Part shown: positions 1 through 11,952 of the stretch, in pieces
Numbering within the stretch: position 1 is the stretch's first letter
Layout: every line of letters begins with the position of its first letter
Source: Psococerastis gibbosa
Taxonomy: Eukaryota; Arthropoda; Insecta; Psocodea; Psocidae
DNA length: 64,000 nucleotides
Assembly (NCBI GenBank): GCA_963971405.1
Contig: OZ020490.1
Span: 9,410,874-9,474,873 of the forward strand
Direction of reading: 5' to 3'
The notes under the pieces: generated by a model
Databases searched by the model: none
The model's input: only the letters and a program-made list of their open reading frames with translations
What the model was told of the DNA's origin: nothing
Made by a program: the position numbers and the translations under genes

Positions 1-1040
1 ATATATATATATATACAGTACATATAGAAGCTAAGGCAAAAAAGACTAATTAACATTGAAATAATACAAAATAAGCTACATTATCTTGTGCGTAACTTAA
101 TTTAAACCTCGCGCTGGAATTAGTACCAAATTTTACCGCTACACTAGTTTATACTTAACTTAACTTTTGGCGCCAAAAACTTAGTTGTCTGTTAAGTTCA
201 TTAGTTAATGATTTTACACATATTTTTTGAATATCTTAGGCCACAATTTAAATTAAAGAAATTAAAATGCTAAAATAGTATAAGCTTGATAATTATAACG
301 AATTAGTCCATATGGGACAAAACACGATGAAAACATTCTGATTCTGTACAAATTTTCCCTTGAACTCTAATTATAAGGTGTTTTCCCCAATAAATTATAG
401 CAAAACATAAAAAGTGCAAGGCAGCAGTAAATAAAATACCTTAAAAACTGTTGAACAGTCAACATAAAGTAGGTTACGGGCAATATACAGGGCAATTTAT
501 AGGCAGAAACACTCACTTTACACTTCAAATTCATAAAAGTAGGTATTTCACTCACTTCTACAAATAAAACACACCTTAAAACCCTACAATACTGCCGAAA
601 TATGTCAAAATGTTAAATAAAATCACAACTAACCCCACTACCGCACCGCGACCCAAACACAAACTGGGAAGATGGCTGAATGTTTGGATGTAAATAAGGT
701 ATAGAGGAGTAGGTATTGCATGTTTAGCTTACGTGCGCATCAGGTTTTCATGAGTGGGCTGTCAATATTTGTTTGCTGCTGACTTGCCGCTTGGCGCGCT
801 AGTGGCGTCTTGTTTGATACCATCTGGCGCTATTTTGTAAAACTACGGAGTTTCTGCAGATAGTTTTTATAAACATTATCATTATCTGTATCTATTGCAG
901 ATTATTTTTTAGTCTTGCTATTTAACCATTGAATTGGTAAATTTAACTGTCGGCAACATAATTTTCTGTTACTACGCAAGGAGCGCCGTAGGCTTCGGCC
1001 CGGAAAGAAAAGCTTTCACTAGTTAATACATTGTAGTATT
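1..1040. other. AT-rich non-coding DNA, no gene seen
   Basis: The window opens with a short (AT)n run (1-15). The rest is AT-rich sequence with no convincing open reading frame, splice-bounded exon or RNA gene. It may be intron or 3' flank of the minus-strand gene whose last visible exon is at 2739-2789. Confidence 0.5.
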
Positions 1041-1057
1041 ATATAGTATATATAACG

Positions 1058-1280
1058 ATCTACGCCTAACCGGGGCGTCGTCTTAACCGCAGGACCCCAA
1101 GCCCCGACAAGTCCAGTAATCGCCAAATCCTGCTTGGTTCGTGGGTTCAAATCCCGCCAAGCCCAGTTTTTTCCATATAGTCTATTTTCGGTTATAACGA
1201 GGAGGTTACCTCTTCAACCAAAGTTTATTTAATGTCAGTGTTATTTATACCATATAATACTACAATGTATTGAATAAAGC
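1058..1280. repeat. tRNA-derived SINE-A, rearranged copy
   Basis: The first part (1058-1127) is an inverted tRNA-like head of SINE-A, and the second (1131-1165) is the T-arm half in plus orientation with the B-box GGTTC-AATCC and the 3' acceptor strand CAAGCCC. It is followed by the family's unique body (to about 1280), which recurs at 21988-22080. Opposed half-heads suggest a SINE inserted into, or recombined with, another copy. Confidence 0.6.
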
Positions 1281-1289
1281 ATTACCTTT

Positions 1290-1510
1290 ATGCAATTAAG
1301 TAAGCTCACAGACCTTTTCGATTAGATAGTTGTGAAGTTATGCTAACCTGTCTAGCAACACGAATCATGTCAATTTGAGCATGTGTAGAGGATTTGGCGA
1401 TTACTGGAATTGTCGGGGCTTGTGGTCCAGCGGTTAAGATGACGCCCTGGCTAGGCGTAGATCGTGGGTTCGAATCCAGCCAAGCCCAGATTTTTCCATA
1501 TACTCTAATT
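1290..1510 (+). repeat. tRNA-derived SINE-A with intact tRNA-like head
   Basis: The tRNA-like head occupies 1416-1487. It has acceptor strands GGGCTTG/CAAGCCC, an A-box (TGGTCCAGCGG), a T-arm B-box (GGTTCGAATCC) and an anticodon stem ACGCC/GGCGT around a 7-base loop. The sequence upstream (about 1290-1415) recurs before other SINE-A heads (19450, 37670), so it belongs to the repeat unit. The loop differs between copies and each copy sits in repeat-specific flanks, so this is a SINE promoter and not a cellular tRNA gene. Confidence 0.7.
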
Positions 1511-1990
1511 TCGGCTTTCACTAGTCGTGGAAGATACACAGGGCCGGATGATTGAAAACGTTGCTACTGTAAATGCGGCCCTACCTAAGGGCAAGGGCAC
1601 AAACAACACTATATAGTCAATTAAACATATTTTATCCCATTAAAACACACACTGTAACGGTCAAATCGTTCATTTAAGACCCTGCATTGATTGGCCAAAT
1701 GAAGCGTATAGAAACCGAAGCGTTTAACTGCGGCCAAACTCATTTCGAGATAGACGCACCTGAACTTCCTTTTCCACTGATTTACTGATTTTCAAATGCA
1801 TTTTATTCAGAAACATGCTACCGTCATACTGATTGGCCTCAAAAATAGATCAGCGTTTCAAGAAGCCCATGCGGTGCAGTTATCTTAAAAAATTCAGTTA
1901 TACACTTTAGCTTCAAATCATGTCTCACTCTACAGTGCCTCCCCTTAACGGTATAATTTCAAGACGATTTGTATTGCATTTGCATTTGAA

Positions 1991-2260
1991 CAAGCACGTA
2001 GCCAGGATTTTATTTCGGGAGGGGCTAACTACCAGGGGGTCGAGGGGGTATTGAATACCCCTAGTAAAACGGTCGGTCCGCCCCCACCCACTCGGAAATT
2101 ATTAAGAATTTGCATGCAAAAACACACAGTTTTAGTGTTTTTATAGGGAGAAAAAAAAAATGCAGGTGAAACATCAAACAGAACAATGCAAGGATTTTTT
2201 TTTCATTTCGGGGGGGGGGGGGGCTTCAGCCCTAAAGCCCCCTCCCTGGCTACGTGCCTG
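1991..2260. mobile_element. hAT-like miniature inverted-repeat element
   Basis: Ends are CA[A/G]GCACGTAGCCAGG in inverted orientation (15 of 16 match), starting CA and ending TG. The flanking octamers CATTTGAA (1983-1990) and CAATTGAA (2261-2268) match at 7 of 8 positions, as an 8-bp hAT target duplication would. The interior has G-runs and no ORF. Confidence 0.6.
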
Positions 2261-2738
2261 CAATTGAAGTTGAACAATTACACCCGATATGACGTTTATC
2301 AGGAAAAAAAGCTGTTATGGAATCAAGAATGGAATTGAAAATGGATTACGCCTGCAGATTTATGATCAGGCAACCAAGTTGTTGGGCGAGTTTACGATAT
2401 AGCCTATTCTACTATACCATACGTTTCATGACTTTATAGTGTTATAGGCTACACTCATTTATAAATAATCCTGTTGTATTATATTATCTTTATAATATCA
2501 ATAATAATAATTAATAATAAAATCTCCTTTAATTAAAAATAAAACAACAATTTTCGCAGGGAATATTATATGTATCCGTGATATACATGTTCTGAAAGTA
2601 TGTTATGTGTGAATAATACCGTCCTACGATAATAGCTCTCCTCATTACCATGCTGTTTTCCAAAGAATTAGAAAGATCTCGTTAGTAATACAAAACTTAA
2701 TTAATTTAAAAAATTAATATATATTATAAGAAACTTAC

Positions 2739-2789
2739 CCGTGTCTTCGGAGTTTGTTTCAATCCTATGGCAGGCTGACTCCGGTTACT
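2739..2789 (-). CDS. Coding exon of the unidentified Pro/Ser-rich protein gene (last visible exon)
   Basis: This is a 51-bp exon on the minus strand. It is bounded by a strong acceptor (TTTGTTTCAG at its 5' side, plus-strand 2790 onward) and a consensus donor GTAAGT (2733-2738). Only one of its three frames is open, giving 17 codons beginning SNRSQPAIG. That frame begins at phase 0, which fits the phase-0 donor of the large exon at 8262. The assignment to that gene is inferred from splice sites, strand and phase; transcripts would be needed to prove it. The exon also ends at phase 0, so the gene continues beyond the left edge of the window. No stop codon or polyadenylation site is seen. Confidence 0.6.
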
Positions 2790-3001
2790 CTGAAACAAAT
2801 TTAAGTAATAAATTAACAAACTATAGTGTTATAATCGTGTTATATTATTGATATTGAGCCACGTAACATGCGACACCTGAATTATTTTTAAACTTAAATT
2901 TCAAAGAAAAGAAAATGATGGTAGAACTATTTTTAAGGTGTCATCGGATAGAAAAAAATGTTTCTGCTCATTTTGATATGTAGAAGATGACCACCACTAA
3001 T

Positions 3002-3095
3002 AATATTTAACAAAGGGTTATTTGTAATTACATTGCCTGCTGTGTTAATAGTCATTAGAGGCATGGGCCTTACAGTCATCGAACAATTAAGGCGG
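3002..3095 (+). repeat. Fragment of the Penelope-like terminal repeat family G
   Basis: It shares the stretch from TATTTAACAAAGGG to AGGCATGGGCCT with the inverted arms of the miniature element at 7204-7452. Only one arm is present here. Confidence 0.5.
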
Positions 3096-3457
3096 GAGCC
3101 CATTGTCAGGGTAATGGGGCTCCACTCTAGGACTAGGTCCTTCAGTGTTAGCGGAAAAACACAGCTGCCGGCCATGTTGCTGACTATAATAATTATTTAA
3201 GAAGAGAGAGATCCTGTACTATTCCTGAGGCCTAGATGGTTACAGACTCATTGGGGTGCTGGGGGGCCTTTTTGACGTAGAATACTTGGGAAATTGGTGG
3301 GAAATTCAGAATTTCTAAGTCTCTCTGTTGCCGAAGATTTAACACCGAAACATGGAGGTACATTGTTTGAAACCTATCAGATTCTTCAGACCCCATTTGT
3401 AATGTAATACGAATTTCTTGTGAAATGTTATTTTTAACTGGGAACAATATAATTAAA

Positions 3458-3700
3458 AAGGCTTTCACGGCCGGAATTACGTGGAGAGTCAGTAAAATCC
3501 GGGAGGATAGGCCGTGGTCGTTCTGAAACGTTCCAAACGTTTCGTCAACATCTGCGGTTGACATCTTCAGTGGCTTCTAAGATTGTATGTCGGGGGCTTA
3601 GCTGCACTGAAGATGTCAACGGCAGATGCTGACGAAACGCTTGTAAGTACACTTTCAGAACTACCACGGCCTATCATCCCGGATTCTTCTAATTCATAAA
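3458..3700. mobile_element. Two Penelope-like tails in inverted (tail-to-tail) arrangement
   Basis: A left minus-oriented tail (3458-3585) faces a right plus-oriented tail (3603-3700). Both carry CTGAAGATG...GACGAAACG, resembling the hammerhead core CUGANGA...GAAA known from Penelope-like terminal repeats. In the right copy CTGAAGA is at 3607-3613, the stem strands GTCA and TGAC are at 3615-3618 and 3630-3633, and GAAA is at 3634-3637. No coding sequence lies between them. Confidence 0.5.
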
Positions 3701-4153
3701 GTAACAGGGGACAACAGGTGCAGCGTGTCTCGTGGTTTTATCATCTCTCCCTAATATGTTACTACATACTGTACATGTTTAAAACTACTGAACAAGTAAA
3801 CAACAACAACAATGAATAGCAAAGCATCATTCAAATATATTAACAAGAGTTTGGTTTACAAACCTACTCTAAGCTTGGTTTAAAATCCGAAGATCAGAAA
3901 AACTGGCAAAGTAATTAATTAAAAGTCTGCATGGAACGTTAATTATTAATTAAAAATTGATAGGGTTGATTTTATACGAGTAGATTCAGAGCGAAAATTT
4001 TGTAAGGGGGAAATGGAAAATAATAATTCAACCCGTAAAGCGGGAGTGGATCTGCCATAAACTAAACATAAGAAAAGCTTGCAGTTTGTTTATTAACCTA
4101 GAATGTAGTTTCTTTTTAAAATAAGTTTCATAAGTTTTAAAAAGGAAATACTA

Positions 4154-4547
4154 GGCGGGGATTCCACCGACCGGCTAGGGCTGAATACAAATACGGTGAC
4201 GTGGTAACAGACATTCATGACTTAGGCGGGGTTTCCATCGACCTCGCAATGCAGAATGCAAATGACATTGACGGAAATGTTTGTTTTCCTCTATGCCATA
4301 GTTAAAATTGATCAATGATCATACAGTAAAATCACAAACAAACAAACTAAAATTAGAAAATGGCTTCATGGGATATGTTAAGTACAAACATTTTAATAGA
4401 TTTCAATAAAAAGAAAAATTCTAATTTCCGTCAATGTCATTTGCATTCTGGAATGCGAGGTCGGTGAAACCCCGCCTAAGTCTTGAATGTCTGCTACCAC
4501 GCCACCGTATTTGTATTTAGCCCTAGCCGGTCGGTGGAATCCCCGCC
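4154..4547. mobile_element. Harbinger-like MITE (family M), copy 1
   Basis: Long inverted ends start GGCGGGGATTCCACCGACC. Subterminal inverted blocks contain GTGGTAGCAGACATTCA and its complement. The interior includes TGATCAATGATCA and a short conserved reading frame starting MASWDM. Flanks are CTA on the left and TTT on the right. Other copies have matching TAA, TTA or TTT flanks, so a 3-bp target duplication of PIF/Harbinger type is inferred. Confidence 0.65.
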
Positions 4548-5059
4548 TTTGCGCAATTGCGCGATTGACAAGCTATTTTAAGTCTATACTAGAACCGTTA
4601 GGCCGGCCGCCTTCTGCCATAAAAAGGGACCCTAATATATGGCCTAGCGAGTTTTTCTTATTTCGTAAGTTTTTGAAATCAAAGTTAACTTTACTGGGGA
4701 AGCACTCTCATTAGGAATCAAAGTCCAAAATAAGGGTGAATTCAAAGTAAGTGCGATAAAACGTTCCGTTAATTTATTTTACTTTAATATGAATTGCGTA
4801 TGGGGGCAGCACCCAATTTCTGTAGGACATGAAAAATCCAAAACATACGTGTTATCGAACCTTCTTCAAACGTGGTCTAACTAAAGGGCGCAAATATTTT
4901 AAACTTCCTGTGTATACACACTAATATGGTGTGATATTAGGGCTTAATTGTAGGCTGCTTTTCGGCGTTTTGTAAATTGTAGCGAACCTACGACCTACTG
5001 TATATACACAGCTAACACAGTGGCGTATGTATAAAATATTTTTTGGGTAGCAAGATCGC

Positions 5060-5480
5060 CGATAGCTATTTTTTTTATTTTTATTATTATTAATTGGGGT
5101 ACAGGTGTTACCTGTGTGCACTTAAGCCTATTGGGCCTATTGTGCCCCCTACAACAAAGAATCTACATATCTACATCACTTCCTCGAGGCCTATTTCCCT
5201 CAGGAGAGCCAGGACCTTGAGGGGATTTAGAAGTGGTAGGTCTTTTACATGTAATTACAAGTTTCCCAAGCATGCTGCTCTTCTACGTGCGATTGCATCG
5301 CAGTGAAGGAGGATATGCTCGGGGTCCTCCGCTCCTTCGTTACAGAATCTGCATGCTATAGACTCTCTGACACCTATGTTGGTCAGATGTCCATTCAAGT
5401 TGCAATGCCCAGAGAGGAATCCTGTGATCACACGCAGATGTCTCCTGTTCATATTAATGCATACTTGGGCTCTTTTGCGC
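5060..5480 (-). pseudogene. Non-LTR retrotransposon RNase H / zinc-knuckle tail, broken
   Basis: A minus-strand frame (5255-5452) reads RHLRVITGFLSGHCNLNGHL, then CRFC and, downstream, HILLHC. This is the end of the RNase H region with a CCHC-type knuckle, typical of the C-terminus of I/Jockey-group LINEs. A frameshift separates it from upstream sequence (KEPKYALI). Downstream the frame continues to LREIGLEEVM and a stop. The 3' untranslated end is TAA-rich (about 5050-5100), like a microsatellite-type LINE tail. Only this 5'-truncated end is present. Confidence 0.65.
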
Positions 5481-5484
5481 TGGT

Positions 5485-6085
5485 GGCTTCCCAGGAGCTA
5501 ACTATATCGACCCCTTGCCGATGTTGAATTTTAGCAACCACACCACGTACCGCTCACTGAAGACCCGAACATCTATGCAACCGGTAAAATTATTCATTAC
5601 ATTAGTTAATTTCTTCTAACATTTTTCCATTTCGGGGTAAGGGGGGGGGGGGCGCGGAGTCACAAATCTATACGCCACCGAGCTAACAAAATTGGGTTTT
5701 ACAGATTCTGTCACATCTGCAACAAATTGGAAACAATAATTATGTTATGTATACTTAGAGAAAGAAAATTGTTTTTTGCCTATTCACTTGCATTGGGCGA
5801 AATAGGGATAGGTATACTACGTACTAGCAGTAATAATTGGATGAGTTGCCAATTTTTAAATGGGTCTACCTTATGGTATAAAATATATATGCAATATATA
5901 TTTTTTCTTATATACCGTATTAGTTTTTGATTGGATTGAATTCCTTGTTTAAAAGCCTATAGATAGGCATAACACTTTGACAGTTTGACGTCAAAAAAAA
6001 ATTTCTCCTGTGTTAAATGCTACTGCACTAAACTTCACATAGACTTATTTAAGACTTAAGAAAATCTGTGTCCATCCTTTCCTAA
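5485..6085. other. No gene seen
   Basis: AT-rich sequence with a short G-run (5641-5652). I find no ORF with recognisable protein features and no splice-bounded exon. Confidence 0.4.
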
Positions 6086-6473
6086 GGCGCCCATTCCACC
6101 GACCGGCTAGGGCTATTTACAAAAGCGGTGACGTGGTAGCAGACATTCAAGACTTAGGTGGCGATTCCACCGATCTGCAGATTTGCAGAATGCAAATAAA
6201 ATGTTTCTTTTCCTCTATGCCTTAGTTAAAATTGATCAATGATCATAGAGTAAAATCACAAACAAACAAACTAAAATTAAAAAAATGGCTTCATGGGATA
6301 TGTTAATTACAAACATTTTAATAGATTTCTATAAAAAGAAAAACAAACATTTCCGTCAATGTCATTTGCATTCTGCAATGCGAGATTGATGGAAACCCGG
6401 CCTAAGTCTTGAATGTCTGCTACCACGTCGCCGTTTTTGTAAATAGCCCTAGCCGGTCGGTGGAATGGGCACC
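6086..6473. mobile_element. Harbinger-like MITE (family M), copy 2
   Basis: Starts GGCGCCCATTCCACCGACC and ends with the complement, GGTCGGTGGAATGGGCACC. It has the same subterminal blocks and TGATCAATGATCA core as copy 1. Left flank is TAA and right flank is TTA. Confidence 0.7.
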
Positions 6474-7203
6474 TTAGATCAAAACGTGCTAGGTTCACCT
6501 CAGCCAATCAGCGCCCGCCATTGTGATCAGTGCCAACAATAACAAACATGGCCCCCACATATTAATTGCGTGTTAAGGGGGATAAGGAATTGAGAGAGAA
6601 TCGGTTATTTGAGGAGGTTGTTTACAAAGATGGCCAACTCCAAGTTGTAGAATTTTTCAGGAGAGCGGATTTTCTGTTGAAAATTGCATTAAGTTTATAG
6701 CTAACCCTAGACTTCTCAGCGCTTCTGTCCGCAATCTGGCTGATTTTGCACTTTATTTTACAACGTGCAGGTGGGCATTAAAATTTTCAGCAAGTTCGGA
6801 TCAAAACCCCATTTTGTGAAAAAAACGGAGTTGGCCACGTTTGTAACCAAGCTCCTCATTTAGCTCTCCTTTAAAGTAGGTCAAACGGACATAGACCCAT
6901 TTGAAAATAGGCTACTCATATAATCGTAAACAATAGTATGGCATAGCCACTTTTTTGCAGAGGTGGCACATGAAAATTAATAAGCAACATACTGTAAGGC
7001 GTAACTAATAAAAGAACAAGCTACGATATGAGATCGCCTACCTCGTCTCATGGCAGCTTGTAAACAAAAAATCAACATAGGTATATTTTTTTTTGTCTGG
7101 GAAGCTAGAGTTCAAAAGAGTTGTCTTTTCGATTTTGAACAAAAGCTCTGTTTTTTTGTACAATCAAGGATTAAAACAAAAATCTGCAGCACAAGTTGAG
7201 ATG
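6474..7203. other. No gene seen
   Basis: Intronic-type sequence without a supportable coding exon. Several short T-runs are present, but no repeat ends I could delimit. Confidence 0.4.
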
Positions 7204-7452
7204 CTATTTAACAAAGGGTTGGACGTACATTGCCTGTTGTGTTAATAGTCATTAGAGGCATGGGCCTCATCAGTACTAAGCCATCAGTCCATCTCAGGAC
7301 TAAGCCTGATGATGGTAGCACCCACTCCCGAAACGTCGCCCCCTTCCCCTGACATTTATTCGACAATTGTTCGATGAGATGACCATGAGGCCCATACCTC
7401 TAATGACTATTAACACAACATACAATGTAAGTCCAACTAACCCTTTGTTAAA
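7204..7452. mobile_element. Miniature Penelope-like element: inverted arms around a hammerhead-like motif
   Basis: Arms of about 65 bp (7204-7268 and 7385-7452) are near-perfect inverted repeats beginning TATTTAACAAAGGG. Between them lies CTGATGA (7306-7312), an imperfect stem GGTAG/CTCCC, then GAAA (7330-7333), CG and TC. That order matches a hammerhead core with a minimal palindromic helix III. There is no ORF. The architecture copies the ends of the larger Penelope elements at 57.3 kb and 38.8/52.4 kb. Confidence 0.5.
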
Positions 7453-7737
7453 TAGTAACACACCATTGCCATTAAACCTTTACAAACAAGTTGACATGTG
7501 AAATAATTGTTAAATTATATTATTATATTTATATTTGTACAGGTTACATCAGTTACACCTATACAAAAAACAGATTATCAAAAAAACATGAGAATGGAAG
7601 TGTGGTTATTTCCAGCTATGCTCTTCCATTACAAACAAAATCGGAAACAAAAAAGAACAAAGAAAAACACAACTTAAACTATAAACCTATAATTAGTATA
7701 ATATAATAAATAAGTATCTGCGGTATATTATAATAAG

Positions 7738-7810
7738 AAAGGCTTCCACGGCCTTAGTCAGATGATGGACCCGTAGTATCGGCCGTGGTCAGCCTGAAAC
7801 CGCACCTACT
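7738..7810 (+). repeat. Penelope-like tail fragment
   Basis: AGGCTTCCACGGCC followed by GGCCGTGGTC matches the distal end of the tail family seen at 3458-3700 and 19035-19270. Confidence 0.35.
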
Positions 7811-7983
7811 TTCAAACCTATTCCAAGTTGAATCCGCCTGAATAGTGCCTGTTCTAAGCTGCCGCACACTTGGTAGTGTGTACAGCATAGACAGAGGTAT
7901 ATGTTAGGTCATGATAACGCACTGAGATTATCAGTACGTCTAAGTGCTAGTCACTGCCAATACAACTGCATGTAATTCCCAAA

Positions 7984-8175
7984 CTGGCGGCTACTCCTCG
8001 GCATCACAAATGACGTCACATTCTACAGTCATGTGACCCCTTTTTAACCATCAAACTTAAAGTAATGGGGATAAATACTTTTCACTTCCGAATAATAAAA
8101 AAAAAAATTAAGGGGCATAAAATAAAGCTACTAATGCAACATAAAATATGTTCCAAAAATTGTCAAGTAGCCTAT
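7984..8175. repeat. Dispersed 0.2-kb repeat, paired with 38121-38315
   Basis: From CTGGCGGCTACTCC to GTCAAGTAGCCTATT this segment is a diverged copy of 38121-38315 in the same orientation. One copy is in the intron just after the large exon and the other is upstream of the first coding exon. Confidence 0.6.
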
Positions 8176-8261
8176 TCCAGAATTTACCACGGATGAACTT
8201 AGCTACAAGGTGTACAAGCAAATGTGAAGAACCTAAACTTGAAATTCTGTACCCTACATAC

Positions 8262-11200
8262 CTGACTCTCAGCAGTCCCCGGCACAAAATCCACATCAAC
8301 AGGATGATACTGCGGGGGTAACATATATACCACCCCCGGAGCAGGTTCCTCTGGTATCCTCTGAGCAGCCACCATAGCAGCAATACCACCGGTTAGGCCA
8401 CCACCGGCCTTCCTGCTGTTGGTTGCCTCCTCGCTCTTGTTGGACTGTCCAGCGCCCATTTCGTCTCTACCAACCCGGATCCCGTACTCGTTCAACAACC
8501 GAACACCCTCACGCGGACTATCAGTCGGCTTCGTATAGAACACCCCCGAGTACAACGTGCTTAAATCAGTTTTGCACCCGGGTGCTAATTTATACTGTTC
8601 TAAACTTTTAGGGTTAAAATACTGGGGAGTATTAGGTCTAGGTCCTGAAGGAGTCGTAGATCGGCCCAAGCTACTTGCAGGTCTAACGTCTTCAGACTCG
8701 AGGATGCCTTTTTTAGATGTTCTGGGTATTAACGGTACTGGTTTCTCCTTTTCGACGGTGATTGGCGTCAGGTAAGCGTAGTTTGGATGGACACCTCTGG
8801 ATTGTAAGGTTTGTTGGGTTACTTCGTAGGTACAAGAAGCTGGTCGTGAATCGGGAAGTCCTTGTTCGTCTGGTTGAACTATTTCACCTGGATTTTTCCC
8901 CCAGACACAGTCAAGACTTCCTGACACAACAGTTGACTCGGCTTTCTTCCCGTAGATACCTCTGCGTGAAGAATAAATTTTATCTCCGCATAGTCGCTCA
9001 AACGCAGATGGCTTATCACTCTTCGGTTGCTGAGGTAGAATGAGTGATTTGTCAAACCTTCCGGAGCCTTGTCTTATGTACTTATCAAAAGGATTCGCTG
9101 ATAATCCCGCTGGTTGAGCTGGCAATGTCTCGCGGATGTATTGGACGAATGCGCTGCCACTGTATGGACTGGAAGTGTTGAAACTAGCGGGTGGAACAGT
9201 TCGAAAGTTTTCAAAAGTTTTATTCGCTACTGAGCCGTTGGAATTTGGATTTTCCTGGAGTTTTTCAAAGTTCTGGACTTGAGCTTTGACACCATTCGAT
9301 TGTTTTGATGCTGTTGCTTTGTCAGGTTCATATGATACACCTACCGATGTAGCTAATTTCCCCAAATTTTCCAAAACTTCACCAGGAGATTTTTTTCTGT
9401 TCAAAGTTGCTGAAAAATATCTCTGACGATAATCTGTTTTGATATCCCCAGCTGATTTTTGTTTCTCGAGCAGTGGCTGTGGTTTTGGCGAAGGCTGTCC
9501 TCCTGTTTGACTACTGGGCGTCTTCGGTCGTTCTGACGTTGATTCAAAATCGCTCGATGATCTATCAGAATTGAACCCACTTCCAGCTAATTTTAACGGT
9601 TTATCTTGTGTCTTACTCTTCGTATACCTCCCTAACGTACCTCCAAGACCAAAATTGACCGCTGGCCCACTACTTATAAAATGAACAGTTCTTTTTGACG
9701 ATTTATCGATGGCATCACTAGAAATCGTGACCACTAGACCCAGTCCCGGCGTTTCGTAAGATGTTCTACTAGGACCATTCCATAGAGGAGCACTTGAGTT
9801 AACAGTTGGAACTCTTTGCTTGCTTGGAGCACTTCTAGGCCGATTTCCTTGCTGGTTGCCGTAGTCACCTATTGAAGAATTTGGTCGAGATATAGGCTTT
9901 CGATCGGTTATCACAAAAGAATCTAGAGGACAGTTACAGAGGACATGCCCGTAAGCCTCCTGCTGTGCTCGTTTTTCTGCTAGTCGTTTTGCACTTTTAG
10001 TTTTCTTCGTCACCAACTTGGTACCTTCTTCACAGCACGACGCATAGCCTTCGACATCTGGAGGTTTGTAGGGCTTAGTTTGAGGTGGACTTAAGGCCCT
10101 TCGAGTAGAAACATTCCGAATCCTTTGAACAGTACACGTTCTGCAGTCAGCATCAGAACAGTAATCACTCTCCGTATACTCAATATGCTGGATAATACTT
10201 TTCAACTCTTTCGTCGCCCTCTTGGTCCTTGACAAACTGTCACTTTTCGAATCACTAAATTGAGCGTCATCGGCAAAGGAAACCCTAACGGGGGACTTTG
10301 TTCTGAAATTACTTGTTTCTTTAACTCCCAATTTCTTACCCTTCTGTGGAGCTCTCTTGATTGTGTTTGTCTTTTCACTATCATCAAAAAGTTGAGACTC
10401 TTCACTTAAATCCGGTAATGGATGTTTCCAAGTTTTCTGCGCCTGAACCGGTGACAAAACTTTATTGGGCTTGCTAATTTCTTTTACTTCTTCAACATTG
10501 TCTTTGTCTTCCTGATACTTTTCTGCATTTTGAGAAATTATCACTGTCTCAGTTGCTTCATCAGTCTTTTCATATTTTGAAAGCGGTGGAGTCTTGCGGA
10601 TGGGTTTGGGTGGCGGTTGCGGTGATGGTAAAGGTGGTTGAACTGCAGAGGGGGAGAACGAGGGGGAATCGTCAGATTTTGAAACCTCTTCCGCCGCAGG
10701 GGAATCAGATGCGCTACTCGCAGTTTCCGGTAGACTTTCAACCTTATTTAACCCCTCATCCGGCTCAGACTGTTGTGCCCTTGGGAAATTTGGACTTTGC
10801 ACCAGAGGACTTTTCGAGGTTTTTGGCGGTAAAGCTGGCAGGAAAGTTGATAATACGCGTTGGCCTTTAGGCTTCGGTGCAGGCAATAGTTTCGGTGTAG
10901 GCGAAAGAATATTAGTTTTAACTGTTATAAGATGTGACGTAGGTAACGGACAAACGTCTTCTGATGTTTCTTGCAACGAGGGAGATGGTAGTGTAATAGA
11001 CGATGATGACGACGACGAAGATACTTTACCGTATGTTAGAGTTGATCGCTTTGGAGGTACCGGGGGTTTAGGTTTTCCTTCTCTTCTAGGTGGTTCCTTT
11101 TTCTCAGGATTCGTTGCCTCCTCGACAGGCGGGGCTACTTCCACAGGATCAGGTTGTGGGGCAGCCACGGTTGAGGAGTTTTGGGGTAAATCAGGAAGGG

Positions 11201-11307
11201 GTAAGTCAGGGGGTGTCCCAGGCAGCTCGCCCTGGGATGAATCGCTACTGCCCTGGCCCCAAATGTTGGAAATCAGGGGTTTGGCGCCAACATAGCCGAA
11301 TATTGAT
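8262..11307 (-). CDS. Giant (3.05-kb) coding exon of an unidentified Pro/Ser-rich protein
   Basis: A minus-strand exon of 1 + 1015 codons without a stop. The acceptor is CTTCCTCATTTTTAG just above 11307 and the donor is CAG|GTATGT at 8262/8261. The open frame also contains a GTG at 11168, but it continues upstream to the acceptor (SIFGYVGAKPLISNIWG...), so no start is called here. Composition is low-complexity: PVPPKR and other PxxP sites near exon residue 85, an eight-Ser run, a long Pro-rich stretch (PPLPSPQPPPKP), and basic, Ser-rich segments. A compact cysteine cluster (CSDADCRTC) sits near residue 385, with CCEEG and CNCPL after it. I see no signal peptide or membrane segment. The protein is probably cytoplasmic and largely disordered, and the PxxP motifs could bind SH3 domains (inference). 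I do not recognise the family. The long, intact, compositionally biased frame with good splice sites makes it clearly a host gene, unlike the surrounding repeats. Confidence 0.85.
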
Positions 11308-11779
11308 CTAAAAATGAGGAAGCATGCCAGTGGTATTTCACTAAGTCAGTCATTTTATAAAATGAGGTGTGAATGAATGAATGCTACGATGAATACCTAT
11401 GTTGATATTATTATTTGTAATCACTATAATAGTCTATCACATTCAGTTTTATAATAGTTTTCACAGATATCTCCTATTAGAACACTTAGGTTATTATTTA
11501 AAATTACGGGCGGTTTTAAGCTAAGTAGGTATCACCGAAAATTTTATATTTTCAACGTTTGGGTAGGTTAAAAGGGTACAATCACTATGCCATTTGAACA
11601 GCTGTACAACTCTTTGTGGCCCATTGAACTGCCATGGTTGCTACTGACATATTTGTTTGTTTTTGGTCGTTAGCATTCAGGCACATGTCGACCCGTGGTA
11701 GCGGCTAAGGACTTAACATTGACTCAACGAGACAAGCGGATTACCAATAGCCTATTTTAAAAGTTAATTTTTTTGAAGG

Positions 11780-11935
11780 TTAATCCCATTCAAACAATAT
11801 AAAGAATGTATCCAATTGACCTCTTCAGTCGCCTTTAAGTTAGTACCCGTGTTGAGCTACGACATGTCTCCCATGCTATGTAGAGACTCGCAAAAGTACA
11901 AGCACGCTTCAACTTAGCTCCGAAACCGATATATG
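11780..11935 (+). repeat. SINE-C copy (truncated)
   Basis: Begins near CAAACAAT..AATGTATCC and contains the family core TTGAGCTACGACA..GTAGAGACTCGCA, shared with copies at 14543, 18082, 33292, 36714, 37842 and 61150. Confidence 0.5.
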
Positions 11936-11952
11936 GGCTTATGAATATTGAC

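Noticed and set aside
1416-1487. Possible functional tRNA gene (cloverleaf-like, both internal boxes)
   Set aside because: Several copies with different anticodon loops, shared non-tRNA flanks and truncated relatives show that it is a SINE head.
1986-2277. TTGAACAA on both sides of the G-run element as its target duplication
   Set aside because: It does not fit the CA..TG inverted ends; the octamers next to 1991 and 2260 fit better.
8108-11311. Several other open frames on both strands overlapping the large exon
   Set aside because: Shadows of the biased codon composition of the 3.05-kb exon; only the long minus frame is bounded by proper splice sites.
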